Position numbers and translations under genes: made by a program
Source: Musa acuminata AAA Group
Lineage: Eukaryota; Streptophyta; Magnoliopsida; Zingiberales; Musaceae
DNA length: 64,000 bases
Assembly: GCF_036884655.1 (NCBI RefSeq)
Contig: NC_088345.1
Location: 18,037,001 to 18,101,000, forward strand
Direction of reading: 5' to 3'
The notes under the pieces: model-generated
The model's database searches: none
What the model saw: only the letters and a program-made list of their open reading frames with translations
What the model was told of the DNA's origin: nothing
Shown: one piece after another, positions 32,945 to 43,609 of the stretch
How positions within the stretch are numbered: the first letter of the stretch is position 1
Layout: every line of letters starts with the position of its first letter

Positions 32945-33943
32945 ATGACTTTTCAAGAGGGCTGTTCGGTCTTTCGTCCACCGTTCTTTAATGGATTGGA
33001 CTACACTTATTGGAAAACTCGAATGAGAGTTTTCTTAATTTCTCTAAATCTGGATTTATGGAATATCATTGAAAACGGTTTTCAGCTTCCCTCCAAACCG
33101 ATGAACGAATGGTCGGTTTTGGAGAAGAAGAATTTTTCTTTAAACGCAAAGGCTATGAATGCCTTATTTTGCGCATTGGACAAAAATGAGTTCAATCGGA
33201 TTTCTACGTGTGAAACGGCTTTCAACATTTGGCGCACTCTTGAAATCACGCACGAGGGAACTAGTAGAGTCAAAGACTCGAAAGTTAATATTCTACTGCT
33301 TGATTTCGAGCTTTTTCATATGAAACCAAGCGAAACCGTTGTTGACATGTACACCCGTTTTACGGATGTCGTCAATGGTTTAAAATCACTTGGTAAAAGC
33401 TTTTCGGATTTTGAACTCGTTAACAAAGTTTTGCGCTCACTTTCTAAAACTTGGGATTCAAAAGTAACTGCTATTCAAGAATCGAAAAACTTGAACCATT
33501 TTCCACTTGAAGAACTAATTGGTTCATTGATCACATATGAAATGACGTGCAATGCACGTGAAGAACTTGAGAACCACCTTCCAAAGAACAGGAAGGATTT
33601 GGAACTCTGGACAAATGAATGCCACTTGAGCGATGACTCAAGTGATGAGGACAATGATGAACAAACCAACCTTCCAAAGAACAGGAAGGATTTGGGACAT
33701 AGAACATTTGAAGACCACTCGAGCATAAGCTCAAGTGATGGTGAACTTAAAATGAAACGAAAATTAAAAAGCAAAAAGAATGGAACTACTTGCTTTAAAC
33801 GCAAGAAGAAGAACAAAAATTGGGATGAATCGAGCTCCTCCGAAGAAGAGAAAGTCAACAAAAGCAAGGCGGCAAACTACGCCTTAACAGCCTACAATGA
33901 TGAGGTAATCGAAATCCCCCTAATTTACTTCGAAATTACATGA
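32945..33943 (+). CDS. gag: E3 gag, open frame lacking the zinc knuckle
   Basis: A 332-codon frame begins MTFQEGCSVFRPPFFNG, homologous to the start of E1 and E2 gag. The capsid domain is intact (DYTYWKTRMRVFLIS, NALFCALDKNEFNRIS, THEGTSRVKDSKV, MKPSETVVDM, FPLEELIGSLITYEMTC). After it, an acidic/lysine-rich tail contains a repeated LPKNRKDL module (two copies about 38 residues apart) and a Lys-rich stretch. The CCHC motifs of E1 and E2 are absent. The frame ends shortly after a block matching the E1 HYALMAIEDEV (here NYALTAYNDEV), where the large deletion begins. The product could help form a particle with partner proteins but probably cannot bind RNA through a knuckle. It is the only undamaged retroelement frame in the window. 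Confidence 0.85.
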   Translation: MTFQEGCSVFRPPFFNGLDYTYWKTRMRVFLISLNLDLWNIIENGFQLPSKPMNEWSVLEKKNFSLNAKAMNALFCALDKNEFNRISTCETAFNIWRTLEITHEGTSRVKDSKVNILLLDFELFHMKPSETVVDMYTRFTDVVNGLKSLGKSFSDFELVNKVLRSLSKTWDSKVTAIQESKNLNHFPLEELIGSLITYEMTCNAREELENHLPKNRKDLELWTNECHLSDDSSDEDNDEQTNLPKNRKDLGHRTFEDHSSISSSDGELKMKRKLKSKKNGTTCFKRKKKNKNWDESSSSEEEKVNKSKAANYALTAYNDEVIEIPLIYFEIT

Positions 33944-35839
33944 TGCATTTCATGATGCATTTTTCTTTTTCTTTAAATTTTCTTGAAAATTATATTTTTA
34001 ATAATTTAATAATGAAAATGCAAAAATATGATCATGCTTGAAAATGATAATTGCATGTCTCATGTTAATGCAAGATAGAAATCTAATGATTTTACACCTA
34101 GTGAGATTAATCTTATTTATGTGCTTGAAAAGCAAGAATGTATATTTTGATGATCTTCATATTGCTTTTCAATGACGATACATGGCTTTTGTCTGGAAGG
34201 CTTGATATTTTTCATTGTCTTTGTTTATTAAATATAATGTATGGTTTTGACATAAAAATAAAGATTTGAGCATGCTATTATAAAGTCAATCATAAATTAA
34301 AACTAAAGAAGTTTTAGGCATTTATAAGAATCATTCAAAATTATGTTCAATGAAACCTTGCTTAATGTTGCAATGAAAATATTAAAGTTATACTTGATGA
34401 TTTCAGATTTGACAAATGCTACACTTTAAATATGAATCATTCTTCAATCAGATTAAATGCTTCAATCATTTTCTATCTCTAAGAGTTCTCGATTGTGGTG
34501 AAATACAAGTGATAAATTCATTTATAATATCTTGTAAATCACTTGAATTATGAATGAGTTTTTTCTTTTTTATGATGTGTTAAAAGAATCACTTAAAAAG
34601 AAAATGTTTTTCCCATTTTATCGAGATTAATGATTTCATGATATTATGTGAATCTCGAAACTGATTTTGATGAAATAGTAATAACGTTATTCATGTTATG
34701 AATCTTAAAAATGATAATATGCTTCATGTGATAATATGAATACATGAAACACTTATGATATTCTGTGTATTCATAAAATATTTATCTCATCATCCAATAA
34801 CTCTTCTTGATATTCCCTATGAGATGAAATGAAATAATGCATGAAATACAAATGAGAAGTTAATGATCATGCATAATAGGATGTAATGAATTCTAGATAC
34901 CATCGTTTGAATATCTATGATCATGCTGCCAAAATGATATATCATGAATGCTTGAATATCATGTTTGATATGCTCATAATGATAATTGATTTTTCAGTAT
35001 CATGCATAAATCTTTTGAAATGTAATGTTAATGAATTTGTGCATTGAAACTATAATGATGCACAAATAAGAATGATTACTTACCTTTGTCATGATTTAGA
35101 AATTGATGTAAAGGGTTTTTCCCTTGTTGACAATGACAAAGGGGGAGATAGCTAGCTTGTACAAGTCAAGAAGATGCAAAAACTTGATTTGCTAGCTTAC
35201 CTATTTTAAGAAGCAAAGATTGCTAACTTGCTTATTTCAAGAAGAAAAATTGTCTTCTTGAACATCACTATCTTGAATATCTCAAGAAGCAAAAATGCTA
35301 ACTTGCGCATCTAGCAAAGTGAGCAAAATTTTCAAGAAGCAAGAGTTGCCTTCTTGAACATCTCTAATTTGCTAGCTTGCATGATGTAGAACTTGCTATC
35401 TTGAACATTACCAAAAGTGCTATCTTATATGCTATAAAACTTGCATATCTAAAACTTGATAGCATGAATGTTCTAAGCATGATGTAACACTTGCTAAATC
35501 TTCTAGCTCCAAGATTGCATGATGATAAAACTTGATACTATGATTTTCATGCAATGAGTTGAACCAATATCACACACACTTGATTGTAGTACTTCTCCTT
35601 TTTGTTGATGACAAAGGGGGAGAAGTATGTTGATGACATGACATGTGATGCATAAGTTTATGCATAAGTTCATGTTGACGTGTTGCAAGTATTCATGATG
35701 AATATTGCAATGACTTGAATTCAGTTTGAATTCAAGGTTCTATCAATATGGCATATTGATAGGGGGAGTTTGTTTAAACTCCGGGAGTTAAGTTTAACTC
35801 CGTCATCAAGTGGTTGTCATCATCAAAAAAGGGGGAGAT
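33944..35839 (+). other. E3 AT-rich non-coding interior
   Basis: No frame is present. The pol genes are absent. The part from 35150 to 35510 is a string of degenerate short repeats around GCTAGCTTGC, CTATCTTGAAC and CAAGAAGCAAAAA. Polypurine tracts occur at 35126-35149 and 35604-35623 in addition to the true PPT. Confidence 0.75.
35824..35839 (+). other. PPT of E3
   Basis: AAAAAAGGGGGAGAT directly before the 3' LTR start at 35840. Confidence 0.88.
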
Positions 35840-38573
35840 TGTTGAATCTCGTATTTTGATGATGAAACTACTTGATATATGTTTATGATTTAATCTGCGT
35901 TTTGAGTGACGCAGGATGCTTCGATCAGGATGAGACAATTAAAGCAGGAAAATCATGTTGTGCCAAAGGAACATGTCAGAAGATTGGACGTCGGGCCGGT
36001 GGATCGGTCGACGTATCGACAGAAGGCTTCGGGCCGTGAACTCGGGCATCGGGCCAAGAAGAGCGGGTATTGTGCCAAGGATATCGGAGTTGCGGAGTCA
36101 ACTGGCCGATTGGGCAATAGGCTGCACGAGAGGACGATGCGCCGAAGAATCGGACGAAGCGTCGAGGGACCAATGATATGTCGGACAACTTGGTTAATTG
36201 CTTAGGATTAATTGTCTCGATTGAAGTTTTGTTTTGTTGTGCAGGATTAACTATGATAACGATGAAGACATAAAGCGAAACAAAGTGTCGGAGTCAAGCG
36301 CGATGGATTTGTTGCGAGTTCGAGAGTTCGACGGAAGTCCGAAGATTCGTTGGGAGTTCGCGGAGCTCGCCGAGAAAGATCGGAGCTTGCCGAAGAAGCT
36401 CGTTGGAACTCGCTAAGAACAAATCGTGAAGTCTAGGAGCTTGCCGGGAGTCCGCAGAATGGTTTCCGAGAGTTCATCGGAAGACCGCCGGAAGTTTGCC
36501 GGAAGCTCGCTAGAAGAAGTCTTGACTTGCGGACTTTGTAATAGCTTAGAAAATGTCTTTAAATTCATAGTTAGCACGTTAATTAGGGTTAGGAATAGGT
36601 GTTAATCCTATAACCCAAGTAGGGGCCAATTAGGCCCAAGTTCGGACTGGTTTGGACCAAGTTTGGAGCCAAACCAAGTGAGCTGGAATAGTGAAGAGGT
36701 GCCACCTCTCCAGCCTGGAGGTGCCACCGCCAGGGTTGAGAGGTGCAACCTCTCAAGCCTGGAGGTGCCACCGCCAGGGTTGAGAGGTGCAACCTCTCCA
36801 GCCTGGAGGTGCCACCGCCAGGGCTGCGAGGTTGAGAGGTGCAACCGCCCCAGCCAGGAGGTGCAACCGCCAGGGCTGCACGGCTGGGAGGTGCTACCGC
36901 CCCAGCCAAGAGGTTGCACCGCCTGAGCTCAAGTTCCGAGCTCTGCCAGGCGATGCAACCACCAAGCTCAGTCTTCGAGCTTTGGCAGAGTGGTGCATCA
37001 GCCTGAGCTCAGTCTCGAGCTTTGCCAGGTGATGAAATCACCAAGCTCAGTCTTCGAGCTATGGCAGAATGGTGCATCAGCTTGAGCTCAGTTTGGAGCT
37101 CTGCCAAGTGATGCAACCACCAAGCTCAGATTTCGAGCTCTGCCAGGTGATGCAACCACCAAGCTCAGTCTTCGAGCTCTGCCAGGTGATGCAACCATCG
37201 AGCTCAGTCTTCGAGCTCTGGCAGAGAAGAAGCAATCGGCAGAGCTCAGTCTTCGAGCTCTGCCAGGCGGTGCCACCTCTCCAGTTGAGAGGTGCAACCG
37301 CCTGATCCCAGAAATTCTGGGATTTGATCGATTTGATCGTTTTGAGCTCGAATTTTGAATTGGGTTGGGGCCTATAAATACCCCACCCATTCAGCACTGA
37401 AAAGATACAGACCCATACCGAAATTGTGATCTTTTCTGTGATTCTAAAGAGCTCAAAAGTGTTGTAAAGCCTTGAGTCTCCTCCTTCTGTTCTTCAAGTT
37501 TTCAACTGTAAAGTGAGGAGAGAAAGGTCTGTAAAGGTTGTCTCCTAAGCCTGTCAAAAGGAGAGAAACTGTAAGAGGGAAGTTTGGCCTTCGCCCATTG
37601 AAGGAAGGCAGCTAGTTGACGTCGGCAACCTCATCGGTGGAGGAAGCCAAAAGTGGAGTAGGTCAAGGCTGACCGAACCACTCTAAATCTCTGGTTTGCG
37701 TTTAATTTCGAGCACTTTATCATTACTGCAAACCTCCCTCATCACTACTGCTCTCTGCGCTTTCACGAACAAGTTCTAAGTGCTGTTCTTCCAATTCTGA
37801 ATTCAGACGTAAACTCGTATTTTCATACATTACAGTTTACGTTTACGTTTGATTCTGCAGAACTGTTTTCCGCGCTTTTACGAACGAGCTTCCTTGCAGT
37901 TTACGCTTACATTTTAATCCTATTAATAACTGCAATCTGTCCTCTACGATTTTACGAACGTGTTTCAACATTTAGACGTAAAACTGCATTCGGACGTAAA
38001 TCGGCTTTCTTCGCTCAATCATCAGATTTCGGTTTACGTTTACGTCTTGATTTCAACTGCATACTACCTTCTGCAAATATACAAACGAGTTTCAAAGTTT
38101 AGACGTAAATCTGCGTCTAGACGTAAAACAACGTTTAGACGTAAATCTGCGTTTAGACGTAAAACTGCGTTTAGACGTAAATCTGCGTTTAGACGTAAAA
38201 CTGCGTTTAAACGTAAAACTGCGTTTAGACGTAAATCTGCGTTTAGACGTAAATCTGCGCTTAGACGTAAATCTGCGTTTAGACGTAAATCTGCATTTAG
38301 ACGCAAAACTGCGCTTAGACGCAAAACTGCACTTAGACGCAAAACTGCGCTTAGACGCAATCTGCGCTTAGACGCAAACTGCACTTAGACGCAAAACTGC
38401 GCTTAGACGCAATCTGCGCTTAGACGCAAACTGCACTTAGATACAAACTGAGAATTTGCTTTTGCATCATAATTGTTTTTGAACGAACGCAGCTTTTTGT
38501 TTTTAAATTATTATAAGATTTCCGCTGCACTAATTCACCCCCCCCCCCCCTCTTAGTGCTCTTGATCCTAACA
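35840..38573 (+). repeat. E3 3' LTR (2734 bp)
   Basis: Nearly identical to the 5' LTR. Differences seen are at 35961ff (GCCAAAGG), 37700 (GCGTTT), about 37901 (TTTACGC), about 38130 (ACAACG), about 38221 (ACTGCG), about 38390 (GACGCAAAA), and a 13-C tract. TATA is at 37373-37380. Confidence 0.93.
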
Positions 38574-38578
38574 AAAGG

Positions 38579-41500
38579 AAGAAGGGAAGGAGAGGAAGAA
38601 GAGAAGGGAAAGAAGGGGCTGCGGCTGCGGCGATGGCAGCTGCAGTTGGAAGAGAAGAAGGAGAGGAAGATGAGTAGGGGAGGAAGAAGAGGCTATGGCC
38701 GCGGCTGAGGCTGCCACTGCAGTAGTGCAGCTGGGAAAGAAGAGAAGGAAAGGAAGAAGAAGAGAAAGGAAAGGGGAAGAAGAGAGGAAGAGGAGAAGGA
38801 GAGGCAGCTGTGGCAGTGGCAGTTGCAGCTGGAAGAGAAGGAGAGGAAATAGAGCAGGGGAGAAAGAAGAGGCTGCGGCTATGGTGGCTGCGGCCATGGT
38901 TGCGACTGCGACTGCGACAGTTGCAGCTGGGAAAGAAAAGAGAGGAAAGGGGGAAAAAGGGACTATGGACGGGATTGCGGCCGCAGCGGCAGCGACTGCG
39001 TATGCAGCAGTTATGTCTGCGAGAGAAGGGAGGAAGGAAGGTAGTGAGGTGGAAGGGGCGGCGATTGTGGCAGCGGCGACGGCTATGGCAGCTACGTTTG
39101 GGAAAGAAAAAGAAGGAATGAGAGTAAGAGAGAGCAGGTGACTATGCCTCGATGTTCGACACGTGGCGTAGTTGCGAAGAAAGGAAGAAAACAAGAGCAC
39201 AAAACGAAACAGAGAGAGGACACGGAGGAAAAGTAAAAGGATTGGACGGACACATTCCTTGGATATTCAGATCAAAATATTTGAAAGGCAAGTTCCCTGA
39301 TCGTTTCTCCTATAATTGCTCTGATATTTCTTATTACAAGTTTCCTGATTGTTTCTCCTGTAATTGTTCTAATCTTTCCTATTGCAAGTATCCTGATCTT
39401 TCCTCATTGTAATTTTATCTCTACATTTGCTTTGAATATGAGGAACTTTGAATTGTTCTAGCCTTGCACTTGATATATCTCCTGTTTAGACGTAACGATT
39501 CGAATCTGTGCAACTTCCAAGATTCTAACCTTTCTACCTTGTTATGATTATAACTTCATGTATTGACATCTGATTTTGACAAAACTTATTTGATCAGAAT
39601 ATAGACTCATAAACTTTTGTTTTGATAGCTTATTTTAAGAATTCGGAGTAAGTTTGTCTGCCCAAACTTCTGTTTCAAATAAGCCTACAGATTCTGCAAA
39701 ACAGGGATCGTAATTTCTGACCTTTTGATACTGAACTGCTTATAAGTCCCTGTTGCAAACATTGATTTTATTCAAAGCTTATTTCATTGGAAACTAGACT
39801 CATAGATCTTTCTTTTGATGTATGGATTAAAAGATTTGGAATCCAAACACCTGCCCAGTTATCTGTTGAATCTGACATTATGAATTCTGCCAAACAGAGA
39901 TTTTGTTCTACGACCCTTGTTTCCCAAATTATTTGTAACTCTCTCTATTGGACAGTTCAATTCATATGAAGCCTGTCTTATATGAAAGTATAATCCGATG
40001 ATATATTTCTAAGTAAATTGGAGCACGATTGATAGTTTGAATCATTTGTTCAATGTGCCTCTTGTATTCTGCCAGAAATCGAGCTTTGGTCGAATTCTCA
40101 TATTCTGGTTTCATTCCTTTGGAAATTGATATCCTTTAGCCTTCTTATTCAATTGAGCTTTATATTACTGCTTTAAATTCTTGTTTGCTCTTGTCCTTAA
40201 AAGTATTTGCATTCTTGAAAACTATTGTGTAACGTTTAAGCTATATCATATTAACTCCTATAGGCACATGTATAACCCATTGTTCCGCATTTGCTTTCGA
40301 TGTGTGCCTATTCTAGTTTCATTCCTTTGGATATCGAATTCATCTAACCTTCTTATTTGAATTGAGTTATATATGATTGTTTAGAATCCGTGTATACTCT
40401 TACTTTTATTTCATTCCAAATCTGAATACATTTGTGAGAGATTGTTGCTTGCATCGTATTTGACTCGTAAAGGCACATGTACGTTTGTTGTTCCGCGTGT
40501 GCTTCTGATATATGCTACTTATTGCTAAAACTGTCCTCTTGTACTCTGGTGGTTGTGGGACTGTCTGGACCTTTGCCAGAAATGGTAAAGGGTATGTGCT
40601 TAGAGCCTGCGATGCTCTGCCGGCCCCCTCTGACTTCACCTAGACATGGGTGGATGGAGCTCCCAAACGTGGGAGACTTCTGTCTGGTGGTCATTCAGAA
40701 ATGGATGTATCACGTTCTGTTCGAGGTCCCACTACACCTTCTATATGTTTGATATGATATCCAGAGCTTTGGTTATGTGTTTCTGTACATGCTTTGGATA
40801 AGAATGATATGATTGCAACGTCAAGGACGACGTTTGAGCTTCTGTACGGTATTTATTTTTGATATGCTCTGAAATGGTTCATTCTCTGTTGATATGCTTC
40901 GAAATGTTCCATATGCCGTTGATATGCTCTGGAACATTTCATACACCATTGATAAACTCCGAAATGTTTCATTCGTTACTGATATGCTCCAATTACTCTG
41001 TGCTTCATTTGCTATGAACTGATATGTTTGGAAATGTCCTATTTGCCATTGATATGCTCCAATTACTCTATGCTTCATTCGTTATGAACTGATATGTTCT
41101 GAAATGTCCTATCTGCCATTGATATGCTTAAATTACTCTGTGCTCCATTTGCAATGAACTGATATGTTCTGAAATGTCCTATCTGCCATTGATATGCTCC
41201 AATTACTCTGTGCTCCATTTGTTATGAATCAAATATGTTTGAATGACATGATACATAGGATTTTGTATCTAATGAGATGGTATCCTTGAGAATTCTTGTA
41301 TTCTGCCTTGCATTAAGATACCTTACTTGTTTGAAATCGTTCTTTTTGTTCTGAATATACTTTGTCACTTGCTGAGCCGTTTTTGGCTCACTCCGTTGTT
41401 ATATAAATCTTTCAGGTCAGCTTGTCACTCTTCGAGATGTTTGATTTGGGCTGAGGCAGTGGATAGCCATTCAGAATTATGGGCAAGTCTGGTTGGTTAT

Positions 41501-41900
41501 TATGATATTGTTGTATAAGTATGTTTTGTATGTAATGAAATGTTGTCGATGAACCGAAATGGATATATTGTGTCAAAGTGTTAGGAGATCTCTCTTATTT
41601 GGAATTTCATAATGTTAAGTCTAATTTATGATGATACGAACTTGTGGTGAATAGTTGGAGTTCTGATTGTATAAATTACTTAGCTTGTGGATTTATAAAT
41701 GTTGTTCATATTTGTTAAGTTGGCTTGGGTTGCCATAAATGTGAATTATCGAGTGATGTGATATATGATTATAAATTGCACAGGTTTTATAGATGTGAAT
41801 TTGATAGAATGTTTTTCAGTATCCTCAAACGTTAGTTTGGATCCTGTATTGGTTTGTGTTGAAAATTTTAAAAATCATGGATATTTTGAGGGGCGTGACA
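38579..41900 (+). repeat. T1 3' LTR, second part
   Basis: It continues the T1 LTR from the purine block (to about 39130) through the AT-rich middle and the 70-bp repeat (TATGCTCC near 40983, 41053, 41123 and 41193) to GGCGTGACA. With the first part it makes about 4.22 kb. Confidence 0.9.
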
Positions 41901-41983
41901 AATAGCCACAAAACAAGCCTAAACCGTAGCCTACATCCACCGATCTACCAACCCTTTCGACCATCACCTCTCTCAACCAATAC

Positions 41984-42540
41984 ATGCCTTTAACCTGACA
42001 ACAAAAGAGATATCTTAACATAACAGATTTGGCGGCATATACTATGGCATCTGAGGAGGTAATCAATGCTAAATTCGAAGCCTTCGAGGCGCGAATGGAG
42101 GATAAGATTCGGACGCTCTTTGCCGAACTCGGATTGGGCCGACCACTAAGCTCGAAGAAATCACATCAAGGAGAGAGCTTTGCCCAATCACACCAAGCCC
42201 GAAGATATGACCTCCAAGAGAGGGGAAGCTCTATGACCAACCCTAACTATCCATGCATGAGAGTGGACTTCCCTTGATGGGAAGAAGGAGACCCAATTGG
42301 TTGGATCTCGCGCGCGGAGTAATATTTTCAGTACCATAAAACCGTGGATGCATCTATGGTGAAAATTACAGCTATACATCTTGAAGGGGATGCTAAACAG
42401 TGGTTTGACTGGTTTGAATATACTCATGGAGTCCTCTTATGGTGACAATTCAAAGAAAGACTGCTGATCCGCTTCGGACCAACCGATTATGAGAACATTG
42501 ACGGACAACTAGCAAAGATCCGACAAACCTCCACCATTCA
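41984..42540 (+). pseudogene. R1 gag fragment
   Basis: The start ATGCCTTTAAC is shared with R2 and R3. Stops follow at the fifth codon (LT then stop), after MRVDFP, and in AE-stop-YF. Typical blocks are INAKFEAFEARMEDKIRTLF, WEEGDPIGWISRAE, IHLEGDAKQWFDWFEYTHG and IRFGPTDYENIDGQLAKIRQTS. It is cut at 42540 after STIQ, where R2 continues EYQTRFEML. It belongs to the gypsy retrotransposon gag family. Confidence 0.85.
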
Positions 42541-43201
42541 AGGGTCCACATACATCACTATATATGAGTTCCAACAGTTCAGTGGTTCTCTCTCCAATTT
42601 CACTAAAAGGAGAGTTGGTCAGTTTTCCACAAAGGCAAGGCTTACAAGTTGCATGACTCATAGTCGAATGGATCTAGATATCTATCATTTAGCAACTTTT
42701 AAAGCTTTCCCTCATAGAATTAACCTATCTTATAATGCCATAGGTATGCACTATTCACCTCATCTCGTTTTCTTTTGGACACTCTTATATTCATGATACG
42801 TGGAGCAATGTCACGCATAAACAAATCATTATGCAATATTCCTCTCATGATGATCGCATCATCTAATATTATTAAATAACCATTATTCTCAAAAATTAAT
42901 TTATATCTACTAACTATCAAACATGAAATGGAAATAATATTTTTGATAATAGAAGGAATAAAATAGCATGCATCTAATGCAATAATAGCTCCACCAAGTA
43001 GATGTAGGGTGACCTCACCAATAGCTACTATAGCAATTTTTGCTCCATTGCCCATCATAAGGTTCATCTTGCCTCTCACCAATCTCCTATGTCTTGCTAA
43101 AACCTGCAATGAATTGTAAATGTGACAAGCACTACTGGTATCCAATACCCATATATTATTATAAAAGTTTGACAAATGAAGACTAATCATGAATGTACCT
43201 A
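42541..43201 (-). pseudogene. Old copia element CB: protease and start of integrase
   Basis: On the - strand the protease active region appears as WVLDTSSACHIYNS (S where G is usual), followed by MNLMMGNGAKIAIVAIGEVTL and ISISCLIVSRYKLIF. The integrase zinc region follows (AYLWHYKIG then YLDPFDYES), and traces run to the junction at 42541, where the + strand gypsy R1 begins. The right end is interrupted by R2 at 43202. The gag of the same element resumes at 49822 in the same direction. Frame breaks occur at several points. Protease would mature the polyprotein; this copy is inactive. Confidence 0.8.
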
Positions 43202-43595
43202 TGTTAGGACTCTAGCTAGGAGAGTCCTAATTGAGAGGGACATTCATATAAAACCTACCTAAGCCGACTCCTATTAAAGTGGTGAAGAGGCTGGCTAGGT
43301 TTTGGAGATTATTTCTTAGAGAAGAATTAAGAGTTGTAAAGGAATAAGAGTCTTGAGTATGAGTCATATTAGGAGTTGGTTAGAAATATGAGTCTTGAGT
43401 AGGAGTCCTATTAGGAGTTAGGGTTTAGAAACCCTATAAATAGCTATATATTTATCCTCTTTTGATAAGCAATAGATGAATCTTTTCTGCAGTCTTTGAG
43501 CAGCAACTTGGAGGAAGGAACCCCTATAGAGTTCCAAGGAGGCTGATCCCCTAAAGAGATCAACCCCAAGCTTAGCATCTGCAAGGGTTCTATCA
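43202..43595 (+). repeat. R2 5' LTR
   Basis: 394 bp, TGTTAGGACTC to TTCTATCA, with TATA at 43435-43442. Confidence 0.88.
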
Positions 43596-43597
43596 CT

Positions 43598-43609
43598 TGG
43601 TATTAGAGC
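43598..43609 (+). other. PBS of R2
   Basis: TGGTATTAGAGC, one base off the initiator tRNA-Met match, two bases after the LTR. Confidence 0.8.

Larger units (their letters stand above)
30163..38573 (+). mobile_element. E3: young gag-only SIRE-type element (non-autonomous)
   Basis: E3 is bounded by TGTTGAATCTCG and CCTAACA, with duplication AAAGG at 30158-30162 and 38574-38578. Both LTRs are complete (30163-32894 and 35840-38573). The PBS is at 32897-32908 and a PPT precedes the 3' LTR. The 2.9-kb internal region has one 332-codon gag frame and nothing of protease, integrase, RT or RNase H. The LTRs differ by six substitutions and a C-tract length change (11 versus 13). That low divergence implies recent insertion using enzymes from a related autonomous element. 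The structure resembles the TR-GAG class of non-autonomous elements. Confidence 0.93.
23437..41900 (+). mobile_element. T1: long-LTR gypsy element (Tekay/Del-like), defective, 3' LTR split by E3
   Basis: T1 is bounded by TGTAATATCC (23437) and GGCGTGACA (41900), with duplication AATAG at 23432-23436 and 41901-41905. The LTRs are about 4.2 kb: 23437-27618, and 29262-30162 joined to 38579-41900. A PBS (27623-27634) and PPT (29251-29261) bracket an internal region of only 1.6 kb. That region holds scraps of gag, protease and RT. The start TGTAATATCCC, the very long LTRs and the protease/RT style suggest the Tekay/Del chromovirus group; this lineage call is inference. LTR parts compared by eye differ by about 3-4%. 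Confidence 0.9.
21847..42540 (+). mobile_element. R1: Reina-like gypsy element, truncated, split by T1
   Basis: It has a 394-bp 5' LTR (21847-22240), a PBS (22243-22254), a long non-coding leader, then gag (41984-42540). The leader is cut at 23436 and resumes at 41906, the gap being T1 with TSD AATAG. The right side ends abruptly at 42540 within gag and joins - strand copia integrase, so protease, pol and the 3' LTR are gone. The family is defined by the full copy R2. Confidence 0.85.
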
